Positions 1 to 8,202 of a stretch of 64,000 nucleotides of DNA are shown in pieces (position 1 is the stretch's first letter; each line of letters starts with the position of its first letter). The DNA comes from Mycolicibacterium sp. S2-37. GTDB taxonomy: Bacteria; Actinomycetota; Actinomycetes; Mycobacteriales; Mycobacteriaceae. Below the pieces are notes generated by a model. The model was not told the DNA's origin. It ran no database searches and saw nothing but the letters and a program-made list of their open reading frames with translations. The position numbers were made by a program, and so were the translations under genes. The DNA lies in the NCBI RefSeq assembly GCF_017352375.1, contig NZ_JAFEVR010000004.1, positions 1,364,001 through 1,428,000 of the forward strand. The letters are read 5' to 3'.

Positions 1-127
1 TCAGCGCCCGCTGCAGCTGAGCGGTCAGCTGATCCGCCGACGGCGCGGCCGGTTGCGCGGCGGCGACCGGAGTGCCGATGAGGACCGCGGCCGACACCGC
101 GAGGACAACACTGGGGACGGTACGCAT
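1..127 (-). CDS. Secreted MTB12-like protein, N-terminal fragment
   Basis: Partial gene running off the left edge; only the first 42 codons are present, from the ATG at 127. They encode a typical Sec signal peptide: a short Arg start, a hydrophobic Val/Leu/Ala core, then TPVAAAQP as the likely cleavage region. The mature start, PSADQLTAQLQRAL, resembles by eye the PTAAQLTSLLNSL segment of the mycobacterial low-molecular-weight antigen MTB12 (CFP-2) family. The export signal is seen directly. The family assignment is inferred from a short stretch and would need the rest of the gene. It is divergent from the enoyl-CoA hydratase gene. Confidence 0.5.
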   Translation of the reverse strand, partial: MRTVPSVVLAVSAAVLIGTPVAAAQPAAPSADQLTAQLQRAL

Positions 128-192
128 GGCCACACCAGAACACGGGGCCTGACCCCGGTCAAGGCCTACGTCGGCGCCCCGGAGCATCGGGA

Positions 193-205
193 TACGGTGA
201 CGATC
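193..205 (+). promoter_or_regulatory. Candidate leaderless -10 box for the enoyl-CoA hydratase gene
   Basis: TACGGT (193-198) fits the mycobacterial TANNNT -10 consensus and lies 7 nt before the ATG at 206, so transcription would start at or next to the start codon. No Shine-Dalgarno sequence is visible. This favours ATG 206 over the in-frame GTG at 197, which lies inside the box. Confidence 0.4.
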
Positions 206-982
206 ATGACGCTGGACCTCACTTTTCCGCGGCCTGACATCGCCCTTGTCACGCTCAACCGTCCCGACAAGCTCAATGCGCTGTCCTATGAACTGGTCGA
301 GGCGTTCCACGCCGCGATCGGCGAGATCGCCACCGACAACCAGTGCCGGGTCGTCGTGATCACCGGCGCCGGCCGCGGTTTCTGCTCCGGGCTCGACCTC
401 AGCGACCCCAATCCCCCGCAGGCCGGGGGCGGTACCGAATTCCCCCGCTCGGGGATGCGGTGGCAGGAACGGATCGCCGAGCTCACCGTGCGCCTGCACC
501 GCCTGCGTCAGCCGGTGATCGCCGCCGTCAACGGACCGGCTTACGGCGGCGGCTTCGCGATCGCCGCGGCCAGCGACATCCGGTTGGCATCGCCGACCGC
601 ACGCTTCTGCACACAATTCATCAAGCTGGGCATCGGCGGCGCCGATATCGGCGTGAGTTACACGCTGCCCAGGATCGTCGGCGCGGGGCACGCGTTCGAC
701 CTGATCCTCACCGCCCGCGACGTCCACGCCGAGGAGGCGTTGCGGCTCGGTCTCGTGTCACGCATCTGCGAGAACGTCGTGGACGACGCCCTCGCGATCG
801 CCGAAACCCTGTGTAGCTACGGAAAATTCGGCGTCGAGTCCACCAAGCAGGTGCTGTGGGCCAATCTCGAGGCAGGCAGCCTCGAGCAGGCGCTGCACCT
901 GGAGAACCGCAGCCAGATCCTGGCGTCGGCAGGCGGCGGCATCCGCGAGGCTAGCGAGGCGTTCCGCCGCCGTCCACGATGA
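206..982 (+). CDS. Enoyl-CoA hydratase/isomerase (crotonase) family protein
   Basis: A 258-residue crotonase-fold protein expected to act on acyl-CoA thioesters in the cytosol, as in fatty-acid or side-chain beta-oxidation. Visible family features are the N-terminal NRPDKLNALS segment, GRGFCSGLDL (first oxyanion-hole region), AVNGPAYGGGFAIA (second oxyanion-hole glycines) and the ADIGVSYTLPR stretch, where true hydratases place catalytic acids. An Asp rather than Glu sits near that place, so hydratase versus isomerase or other crotonase chemistry cannot be decided. The open frame extends upstream to 53, but homology starts after the ATG at 206. Its last 32 bases overlap the convergent SDR gene. 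It is one of many mycobacterial echA paralogues; I cannot assign which. Confidence 0.85.
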   Translation: MTLDLTFPRPDIALVTLNRPDKLNALSYELVEAFHAAIGEIATDNQCRVVVITGAGRGFCSGLDLSDPNPPQAGGGTEFPRSGMRWQERIAELTVRLHRLRQPVIAAVNGPAYGGGFAIAAASDIRLASPTARFCTQFIKLGIGGADIGVSYTLPRIVGAGHAFDLILTARDVHAEEALRLGLVSRICENVVDDALAIAETLCSYGKFGVESTKQVLWANLEAGSLEQALHLENRSQILASAGGGIREASEAFRRRPR

Positions 983-1721
983 TCGCCTGACCGGTGAGGT
1001 AGCTGCCCGCGTCGGAGGTGAGCAGCAGTGCGGCGCCGACCATTTCGTCCGGTGCGGCCAGCCGCTTCTGCAGCGTGGCGCCGGCCATCGCGTCGATGGC
1101 CTCCTGCGGATTGTTGCGCATCATGTCGGTGTCGACCGGCCCAGGCGCCAGCGCGTTGACCCGGATGCCGTGGGGCGCGTACGCCGCGGCCATCGACCGG
1201 GTGAACGACATCAACGCCGCCTTGCCGGCGGCGTACATGGAGACCCCCGGCGCAAAGTTGAAGGCGCCGACCGACACCATGTTCAGTACCGCGGCGTGCG
1301 CACTTTCCTTGAGGTACGGCAGGGCGTGCTGTACCAGGAACACCGGTCCGCGCAGATTGACGTCATAGGACTTGGTCCACGCCTCCGGGGTCATCTCGCC
1401 CAGCGGCTGGGTGAGCGCATTGGCGGCGTTGTTCACCAGCACGTCGATCCCGCCGAACTCGTCGGCGGCGCGGCCGACCAACGCCGCCAGCGAGTCGATG
1501 TCGCCGAGGTGGGTCGGCACACCGATCGCGGGGCCGCCCAATGCGCGCAGGTGTTCGGCCGCACGCTCGCACGCATCGGCCTTGCGGCTGGCGACCACCA
1601 CGCGGGCACCGGCCAGCACGTAGCCCTCGGCGAGCGCGAGCCCGATGCCGCGGGTGCCACCCGTCACGACGACGGTGCGGCCGGACATGTCGAAGAGCCG
1701 GTCGAATCTTTCGCGATCCAC
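951..1721 (-). CDS. Short-chain dehydrogenase/reductase
   Basis: A 256-residue classical SDR, a cytosolic NAD(P)(H)-dependent oxidoreductase. The Rossmann motif TGGTRGIG is at residues 20-27, the NNAAN motif near 97-101, and the catalytic Ser150, Tyr163 and Lys167 (YAAGK) are all present. The C-terminal PVDTDM and GGGTPR segments are typical of the family. The GTG at 1721 is taken as the start; Met12, just before the Rossmann strand, is an alternative. Arg/Lys after the first glycine-rich strand suggests NADP(H) preference, but this is inference. The substrate is unknown. Its 3' end overlaps the convergent enoyl-CoA hydratase gene by 32 bp, so read-through would make antisense RNA. Confidence 0.88.
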   Translation of the reverse strand: MDRERFDRLFDMSGRTVVVTGGTRGIGLALAEGYVLAGARVVVASRKADACERAAEHLRALGGPAIGVPTHLGDIDSLAALVGRAADEFGGIDVLVNNAANALTQPLGEMTPEAWTKSYDVNLRGPVFLVQHALPYLKESAHAAVLNMVSVGAFNFAPGVSMYAAGKAALMSFTRSMAAAYAPHGIRVNALAPGPVDTDMMRNNPQEAIDAMAGATLQKRLAAPDEMVGAALLLTSDAGSYLTGQAIIVDGGGTPR

Positions 1722-1750
1722 CCGGTCAGTGAATCACGCGGCCCTCGGTA

Positions 1751-2119
<369 letters not shown>

Positions 2120-2180
2120 TCGCCCATCGTGCGCTATCGGCACAGCGCATGCGCGAAGATCGCCCGATTCGGTGTGTCGC

Positions 2181-3032
2181 TCAGAGCGTCCGTGCGCTGA
2201 CGAAGCATCGCGGAGCGCCGGTGACCGGATCATCGAATTCGATGCGCTGCGCGAGAAGTTGCAGCGGACGGCTGAAGTCGTCCGGTGCGACATCGACGAT
2301 GTCCGGATAGAGCGGATCGTGACGCAGGGGCATCCCGAGGCCGGCCATGTGCACCCGCAACTGATGGGTGCGGCCGGTGCGCGGCGTCAACCGGTAGAGA
2401 TCCGCGCCGACGTGTTCGACCAGTGTCTCGGCGTTCGGTTCGCCCTCCTCCTCGAACGCCTGCAACTGGCCGCGTCGCTTGATGATTCGGCTCCGCAGCA
2501 CAACGGGCAGCCCGGTCCGGGTGCAGAAGTCCGTACGCGCAAGATAGGACTTGCGTACCAGTCCGCGTGCGAACAGGGTCTGGTAGCGCCCGCGGACCTC
2601 GCGGCGCGTAGTGAACAGCAGGACGCCGGCGGTCAGGCGGTCGAGCCGGTGCGCCGGGCTGAGTTCGGGCAGACCGAGTTCGCGGCGCAGGCGCACCAGC
2701 GCGGTCTGCCCGACGTGCCGGCCGCGCGGCATGGTCGCCAGGAAGTGCGGTTTGTCGACGACCACGAGATCCTCGTCGCGGTGCAGCACAGGCATGTCGA
2801 ACGGCACCTCGACCTCGTCGGGAAGCTCACGGTAGAGCCAGACGTGGGCACCGGGCGGCAGCACCGTACCGACGGTGACCGGGCTGCCGTCGGCGGTGAC
2901 CACCTCGCCGGCAAGCACTTTCGCCGCCGCGGCCTCACCGAACCGGTCGGCCAACTCGACCAGCACCGCCCCGCCGCGCAACCTCACCCGGGCCGGCCCC
3001 AGGCCGTCGCGCGGCGGGAGTGGCGAAATCAC
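2181..3032 (-). CDS. RluA-family pseudouridine synthase
   Basis: 283 residues, matching in order the M. tuberculosis Rv3300c gene next to glpD2. It should isomerise uridine to pseudouridine in rRNA or tRNA. The diagnostic HRLDRLTAG motif carries the catalytic aspartate (Asp131); LHRDEDLVVVDKPH upstream and the RTGRTHQLRVHM motif downstream are typical RluA-family elements. The N-terminal part has a small basic region in place of a clear S4 domain. Its start codon overlaps the glpD stop by 4 bp (ATGA), so translation is probably coupled to glpD. The RNA target cannot be read from sequence. Confidence 0.9.
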   Translation of the reverse strand: MISPLPPRDGLGPARVRLRGGAVLVELADRFGEAAAAKVLAGEVVTADGSPVTVGTVLPPGAHVWLYRELPDEVEVPFDMPVLHRDEDLVVVDKPHFLATMPRGRHVGQTALVRLRRELGLPELSPAHRLDRLTAGVLLFTTRREVRGRYQTLFARGLVRKSYLARTDFCTRTGLPVVLRSRIIKRRGQLQAFEEEGEPNAETLVEHVGADLYRLTPRTGRTHQLRVHMAGLGMPLRHDPLYPDIVDVAPDDFSRPLQLLAQRIEFDDPVTGAPRCFVSARTL

Positions 3033-4762
3033 TTCAGGGGCACCGGTTCGAGAATCTCCGCGCGGGCCTCCGGGGCGGCGGCGCGCAGCGCGTCGGCGGA
3101 CTCGTCGTCGGGCTGCTGCTGGCTGCGCACCTCGGCATCCACCCGCGCACAGTACGTGTCGACCTCGCGGTCCACGTCCTCGGCGCTCCAGCCCAGCAGC
3201 GGCGCCACCACTTCGGCGACCTCGCGCGCGCAGTCCACCCCGCGGTGGGGGTACTCGATGGAGATCCGCATCCGCCGCGACAGGATGTCCTCCAGATGCA
3301 GCGCACCCTCCGCCACGACGGCGTAGGCCGCCTCGACCTTGAGATACACCGGGGCCTCGGTGATCGGCGTCAGCAGTTCGGGTTGGTCTTCGGCCAGCGC
3401 CAGTACCTCTCCGATCAGCGAGCCGTACCGGTCCAGCAGATGGCGCACCCGGTAGGGGTGCAGCCCGTTCTGCGCACCGACGTGCTGGGTCTGGTTGATC
3501 AGTGCGAAATAGCCGTCGGCGCCCACCAGCGGCACCTTCTCGGTGATCGACGGCGCAACGCGGGTCGGCACGAACTCGGCGGCCGCATCGATCGCGTCCT
3601 CGGCCATGACTCGGTAGGTCGTGTACTTGCCGCCGGCGATGGCGACCAGACCCGGGGCCGGCACGGCCACGGCGTGCTCACGGGACAGCTTCGAGGTCTC
3701 CTCGCTCTCCCCCGCCAGCAACGGCCGCAGCCCGGCATACACGCCGTCGATGTCGTCGTGGGTGAGCGGGGTCGCCAGCACCGTGTTGACGGTGCCGAGG
3801 ATGTAGTCGATGTCGGCCTTGGTCGCCGCGGGATGCGCCAGGTCGAGGTTCCAGTCGGTGTCGGTGGTGCCGATGATCCAGTGCGTGCCCCACGGGATGA
3901 CGAAGAGCACCGATTTTTCGGTACGCAGGATGATCGCCACCTCACTGACGATCCGGTCCCGCGGCACGACGACGTGCACGCCCTTGGACGCGCGCACCCG
4001 AAACCGTCCGCGCTGTCGGGACAGGGCCTGGATCTCGTCGGTCCACACACCGGTGGCGTTGACCACCACGTGGCCGCGCACCTCGGTGACCGCACCGTCT
4101 TCGCTGTCGCGCACGGCGACCCCGATGACCCGATCGCCCTCGCGCAGCAGGTTGACCACCTGCGTCGAGGTGCGCACCACCGCGCCGTAGTGGGCGGCCG
4201 TGCGAGCCACCATCATGGTGTGCCGCGCGTCGTCGACGACGGTGTCGTAGTACCGGATCCCGCCGATCAGTGAGCTGCGCTTGAGGCCCGGCGCCAGCCG
4301 CAGCGCTCCCGATTTCGTCAGATGCTTCTGCGGCGGAACGCTTTTCGCCCCACCCAGCTGGTCGTAGAGGAAGATCCCCGCAGCGATGTAGGGCCGCTCC
4401 CACACCCGGTTGGTCAGCGGGAACAGGAACGGCAGCGGTTTGACCAGATGCGGCGCCAGCGTGGTCAGCGAGAGCTCGCGTTCGTGCAGCGCCTCCCGCA
4501 CCAGACCGAATTCGAGCTGTTCGAGATAGCGCAGCCCGCCGTGGAACATCTTCGAGCTGCGGCTCGACGTGCCGGAGGCGAAGTCGCGGGCCTCGACCAG
4601 GGCCACCTTCAGCCCCCGGGTGGCCGCGTCGAGGGCGGCGCCGGCACCGACCACACCGCCGCCGATGACGACGACGTCGAACTGTTCGCTGCCGAGCCGC
4701 TGCCAGGCCTCGGCGCGCTGGTCAGGGCCGAGCAGGGTCTGGCCGTTGCCGGGTTCGCGCAC
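3029..4762 (-). CDS. glpD: FAD-dependent glycerol-3-phosphate dehydrogenase
   Basis: 577 residues; equivalent to mycobacterial GlpD2. It oxidises sn-glycerol-3-phosphate to dihydroxyacetone phosphate at the membrane and passes electrons to the quinone pool. The FAD-binding VVVIGGGVVGAG is at residues 30-41, followed by the family signature TSSRSSKMFHGGLRYLEQ and, later, the second dinucleotide-contact region AGGKYTTYR; a C-terminal DAO_C-like helical domain ends the protein. The GTG start at 4762 has an AGGAG ribosome-binding site 6-7 nt upstream. A TACCGT -10 candidate lies at 4788-4793 on the minus strand. It is followed without a gap by the pseudouridine synthase gene and sits 92 bp downstream of lpdA. 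Confidence 0.95.
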   Translation of the reverse strand: MREPGNGQTLLGPDQRAEAWQRLGSEQFDVVVIGGGVVGAGAALDAATRGLKVALVEARDFASGTSSRSSKMFHGGLRYLEQLEFGLVREALHERELSLTTLAPHLVKPLPFLFPLTNRVWERPYIAAGIFLYDQLGGAKSVPPQKHLTKSGALRLAPGLKRSSLIGGIRYYDTVVDDARHTMMVARTAAHYGAVVRTSTQVVNLLREGDRVIGVAVRDSEDGAVTEVRGHVVVNATGVWTDEIQALSRQRGRFRVRASKGVHVVVPRDRIVSEVAIILRTEKSVLFVIPWGTHWIIGTTDTDWNLDLAHPAATKADIDYILGTVNTVLATPLTHDDIDGVYAGLRPLLAGESEETSKLSREHAVAVPAPGLVAIAGGKYTTYRVMAEDAIDAAAEFVPTRVAPSITEKVPLVGADGYFALINQTQHVGAQNGLHPYRVRHLLDRYGSLIGEVLALAEDQPELLTPITEAPVYLKVEAAYAVVAEGALHLEDILSRRMRISIEYPHRGVDCAREVAEVVAPLLGWSAEDVDREVDTYCARVDAEVRSQQQPDDESADALRAAAPEARAEILEPVPLK

Positions 4763-4854
4763 GCCTGACTCCTGGTTACTCGTCGGTACGGTATGCCACC
4801 CAGGCTACGTGGCGCTGAGGGATTTGCCCGACTCCTCCGCTGTCGTCATCGGGC

Positions 4855-6267
4855 CTAGTCCAGATCGTCGTGCGCCATCAACCGGCGCGCGGCCTCGACC
4901 ATGGAACCCGACAGTGACGGATACACCGACAGCGTCTGCGCCAGGTCGGTCACCGAGATGCGGTTCTGCACCGCCAGCGCGATCGGGAGGATCAGCTCCG
5001 AGGCGATGGGCGCGACCACGACGCCTCCGATCACCACGCCCGTCGCCGGGCGGCAGAAGATCTTGACGAAGCCGTGGCGCAGCAGCGACATCTTCGCGCG
5101 GGCGTTGGTGTTCAGCGGCAGCATCAGGGTGCGGGCCGGGACGCTGCCGTCGTCGATCGCGCTCTGCGGGATGCCGACCGCGGCGATTTCGGGGCGGGTG
5201 AAGGTCGCCGAGGCCACCGTGCGCAGCCGGATCGGCGCGACGCCCTCGCCGAGTGCGTGGTACATCGCGATGCGGCCCTGCATGGCGGCCACCGAGGCCA
5301 GCGGCAGCAGACCGGTGCAGTCGCCGGCGGCGTAGATGCCCGATGCCGGCGTGCGCGAGACCCGGTCGACCGGGATGTACCCGCCGCGGCCCAGTTCGAT
5401 GCCGACGCGTTCGAGCCCGAGGTCTGCGGTGTTGGGCACCGAACCGACCGTCATCAGGGCGTGGCTGCCGTCGACGGTGCGGCCGTCGGCCATCTTCACC
5501 CGTACTCCGGACTCGGTGCGGGTGACCGATTCGGCCCGGGCGTTCTTGATCAGCGTCACCCCCCGTTCGGCGAACACCTCCTCCAGTGCGGCGGCGGCGT
5601 CGCTGTCCTCGTGCGGGAGGATCTGGTCGCGGCTGGCGACGACGGTGACGGTCACGCCGAGTTCGGTGTAGGCGTTGCAGAATTCGGCGCCGGTGACGCC
5701 CGAGCCGACGATCACCAGGTGTTCGGGCAGCTCGGTGAGGTCGTAGAGCTGGCGCCAGGTGAGGATCCGCTCACCGTCGGGCTCGGCGTTGGGCAGCACC
5801 CGGGGACTCGCGCCGGTCGCGATCAGCACCACGTCGGCCTTGAGCACCCCGGTGCGGCCCTCGCGGCCGGTCACCTTCACCCGGTGCTGGGCCAGCCCGG
5901 GTACGTCGTCGACCAGTTCGCCGCGGCCGCCGATGACGTTGACGCCTTCGCGCAGCAGCTGACTGCCGATGTCGGCGGACTGCGACCGCGCGAGCGTCTT
6001 GACGCGGTTGTGGATCTGCGGCAGTGAGATCTTGGCGGCGTCGATGCTGATGTCGAATCCGAGGCCGGAGGCGCGGCGCAACTCGGTGCGCACGCCGGTC
6101 GAGGCGATGAAGGTCTTCGAGGGCACGCAGTCGTAGAGCACGCAGGCGCCGCCGACACCGTCGGAGTCGACGACGGTGACGTGAACGTCAGGACCGCTCC
6201 CGGCCGCCACCAGGGCTGCTTCGTAGCCGGCGGGTCCGCCGCCGATGATCACGATCCTGGTTGTCAC
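4855..6267 (-). CDS. lpdA: LpdA-type flavoprotein NAD(P)H:quinone/disulfide reductase
   Basis: 470 residues, closely matching from memory M. tuberculosis LpdA (Rv3303c), including the C-terminal AHDDLD. It is a pyridine nucleotide-disulfide oxidoreductase-fold protein: FAD motif IGGGPAGYEAA at 8-18, NAD motif VGSGVTGAEF mid-protein, and a second FAD segment ending in GIYAAGDCTG. LpdA of M. tuberculosis is known to lack one redox cysteine and the catalytic His and works as a quinone reductase. Here the active-site helix reads GGACVLYDCVPSK, with Cys42 and Cys47 in the canonical CxxxxC spacing, while the C-terminal HPT of lipoamide dehydrogenases is still YPS. Disulfide chemistry may therefore be partly possible. 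The start is the GTG at 6267. Confidence 0.92.
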   Translation of the reverse strand: MTTRIVIIGGGPAGYEAALVAAGSGPDVHVTVVDSDGVGGACVLYDCVPSKTFIASTGVRTELRRASGLGFDISIDAAKISLPQIHNRVKTLARSQSADIGSQLLREGVNVIGGRGELVDDVPGLAQHRVKVTGREGRTGVLKADVVLIATGASPRVLPNAEPDGERILTWRQLYDLTELPEHLVIVGSGVTGAEFCNAYTELGVTVTVVASRDQILPHEDSDAAAALEEVFAERGVTLIKNARAESVTRTESGVRVKMADGRTVDGSHALMTVGSVPNTADLGLERVGIELGRGGYIPVDRVSRTPASGIYAAGDCTGLLPLASVAAMQGRIAMYHALGEGVAPIRLRTVASATFTRPEIAAVGIPQSAIDDGSVPARTLMLPLNTNARAKMSLLRHGFVKIFCRPATGVVIGGVVVAPIASELILPIALAVQNRISVTDLAQTLSVYPSLSGSMVEAARRLMAHDDLD

Positions 6268-6279
6268 GGTCTCAATCTA
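6268..6279 (-). promoter_or_regulatory. Candidate leaderless promoter of lpdA
   Basis: Read on the minus strand, TAGATT (6279-6274) is followed by 6 nt and then the GTG start at 6267. There is no Shine-Dalgarno sequence. The spacing puts the transcription start at the start codon. Confidence 0.45.
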
Positions 6280-6334
6280 GTCGGCGGGGTTCGATCATGA
6301 TGTCCGGCTGTGATGCCGCCGGGCGTCGGCCGGT

Positions 6335-6348
6335 TAAGCTCTCCTACC
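6335..6348 (+). promoter_or_regulatory. Leaderless promoter box TAAGCT-N8-GTG
   Basis: TAAGCT (6335-6340) is followed by CTCCTACC and the GTG start. The 21 bases 6331-6351 match 10577-10597 upstream of deoD at 19 positions. This argues for a shared promoter design rather than chance. Confidence 0.55.
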
Positions 6349-6828
6349 GTGCCGCTCTACGCCGCGTACGGGTCCAACATGCATCCCGAGCAGATGATGG
6401 AGCGCGCACCGCATTCGCCGATGGCCGGCACCGGCTGGCTGCACGGCTGGCGTTTGACGTTCGGCGGTGAGGACATCGGCTGGGAGGGTGCGCTCGCCAC
6501 GGTCGTCGAGGACCCGCTGAGCAAGGTCTTCGTCGTGCTCTACGACGTGACCAAAGAGGACGAGGAGACCCTCGACCGCTGGGAGGGCTCGGAGCTCGGC
6601 ATCCACAAGAAGATCCGCTGCCGGGTCCATCCGCTGACCACGGACACCGACACCGAGCCCGTGCTGGCGTGGCTTTACGTCGTCGACGCCTGGGAGGGCG
6701 GGCTGCCGTCGGCGCGGTACCTCGGCGTGATGGCCGATGCGGCCGAGATCGCCGGCGCACCGGCCGATTACGTGCACGATCTACGCATCCGCCCGGCCCG
6801 CAACATCGGTCCGGGAACACACGGCTAG
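6349..6828 (+). CDS. Gamma-glutamylcyclotransferase-like (AIG2/GGCT fold) protein
   Basis: 159 residues from the GTG at 6349, the length I recall for Rv3304, which sits in the same place after lpdA. The N-terminal LYAAYGSNMHP is the YGSN substrate-loop signature of the GGCT/AIG2 fold. DRWEGSELGIHKK supplies the acidic residue expected in cyclotransferases. Proteins of this fold release 5-oxoproline from gamma-glutamyl amines or dipeptides; the actual substrate here is unknown. The upstream in-frame ATG at 6310 is rejected because the leaderless promoter box lies between it and the GTG. It is divergent from lpdA and convergent with the DUF4032 gene, only 1 bp apart. Confidence 0.75.
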   Translation: MPLYAAYGSNMHPEQMMERAPHSPMAGTGWLHGWRLTFGGEDIGWEGALATVVEDPLSKVFVVLYDVTKEDEETLDRWEGSELGIHKKIRCRVHPLTTDTDTEPVLAWLYVVDAWEGGLPSARYLGVMADAAEIAGAPADYVHDLRIRPARNIGPGTHG

Positions 6829-6829
6829 T

Positions 6830-8098
6830 TCAGTCGTCGAGCTCGATCGCGGGCATCGGCTGGGTCGGCACCTCCGCGACCGCCATCTTGGCCACCGAGT
6901 CTGCGGGGATCACGTCGCGCGCCAGCGCCAGCAGCGCCCGTTCGGTGCCGACGTCGCGGCCGGCGCGCTCGGACAGCAGCCAGCGGATCTCGAGCAGATC
7001 GCAGAACGCCTGGATCGCGGTGCCGGTGCCGCCTATCGCCTCGTGCGCGCGATGCATGGTCGGCGTCGCCACTTCCATCACCCAGAGTCGGGCGGCCGTC
7101 GCGTCGTCCACGTCATGCCCGACCTCCTGGCTGAGCTGAGCCTGGAACGTGCGCAGATCGCCGAGCAGGATGCGGGCCTGGCCCTCGCCGGTGTCCAGTC
7201 CGGTCAGCTCGCGCAGCCGTTCGGCGTGGTAGCGCCGGTCACCGACGGCGACGTGGAGACGCAGCCGGTCCCCACCGGTGTCGCCGAAGGGCTGCAGCGT
7301 CACCTCCTCGACGGCGAACCCGAGATCGTTGAGCCGGCGGATGGTGCCCTCGACGCGGTACCGGTCGGTGAAGTCGAAGACCGGTTCGGCGTGCAGCACG
7401 TCCCACAGCCGCTGGTAGCGGTTCGGGATGTCCTGAGCCTCGGCGATCAGTGTGTCCTCGAGCTCCTCCGACGCGCCCAGCCAGGCGGCCAGATCCATCA
7501 GGTCGGCGGCCACGTTCTCCACCAGGATGTCCAGGTCGTGGTGGCGCTGACCGTTGGACAGCTGTGGATGTACCTCGCTGGTCTCGGCATCGACCAGCCA
7601 GGCCTGCAGCACCTGACCGTCACGGGAGAACAGGGTGTTGGCCAGCGAGCAGTCGCCCCAGAAGACGCCGTGGCGGTGCAGCTCGACCAGCAGTGAGGCC
7701 ATCGCGTCGAACAGTCGCGCCCGGTGTTTGGGTTCGTCGGGCGGCAGCCGGCGGAACAGCCGGCGGTACTGCCACGAACCGTCGAGGAAGCGCGTCAGCA
7801 GCAGCGACGTGTCGAAATCCGGCTGGTGCACCAGGCCGGCCCGACGCACCGACGGCAACCCGAGCTCTTCGAGCGCGCCGAGCACCCCGTACTCCTTGTT
7901 GGCGATCCGCGGCGGCAGCTCCTTGATCGCCCACAACGCGTCGTCGCAGTACACGAACCGCACCAGGTGGCGGCTGGGCCCTACCGCCACGTCGCGCAGC
8001 GGCACGTCGGGCGCCGTCCACTCCTCGAGGGGACGGTCCCACGGCAGCGCGATCAAACCCGGCGTCGGCGCGCGCAAGCGGAGCTCCGGCACGGCCAT
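6830..8098 (-). CDS. DUF4032 protein with kinase-like (LPS/Kdo-kinase) domain
   Basis: 422 residues. The first half resembles a small protein-kinase-like fold: an Ala-Ile-Lys (ALWAIKELP) in a candidate beta3 position, then LHRHGVFWGDCSLANTLF, which fits the HxxxxxGDxxxxN catalytic-loop pattern of lipopolysaccharide-type kinases, and WLVDAETSE in place of a DFG-like metal loop. The second half is the helical DUF4032 region. This architecture is common in Actinobacteria and has no established substrate to my knowledge. A phosphotransfer role is inference from the motif pattern. The ATG start at 8098 is clear. It stands alone between the GGCT-like gene and the amidohydrolases. Confidence 0.75.
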   Translation of the reverse strand: MAVPELRLRAPTPGLIALPWDRPLEEWTAPDVPLRDVAVGPSRHLVRFVYCDDALWAIKELPPRIANKEYGVLGALEELGLPSVRRAGLVHQPDFDTSLLLTRFLDGSWQYRRLFRRLPPDEPKHRARLFDAMASLLVELHRHGVFWGDCSLANTLFSRDGQVLQAWLVDAETSEVHPQLSNGQRHHDLDILVENVAADLMDLAAWLGASEELEDTLIAEAQDIPNRYQRLWDVLHAEPVFDFTDRYRVEGTIRRLNDLGFAVEEVTLQPFGDTGGDRLRLHVAVGDRRYHAERLRELTGLDTGEGQARILLGDLRTFQAQLSQEVGHDVDDATAARLWVMEVATPTMHRAHEAIGGTGTAIQAFCDLLEIRWLLSERAGRDVGTERALLALARDVIPADSVAKMAVAEVPTQPMPAIELDD

Positions 8099-8202
8099 GC
8101 GCCCAGCCTGTCACTTCGCCTGCCCTCTTCGCGAGCGTGCGTGTCTGCACGCCGACACGCCGGTGCAGGCGAGCAGTATGCGCACGCTGGGCGGATCGGA
8201 AA

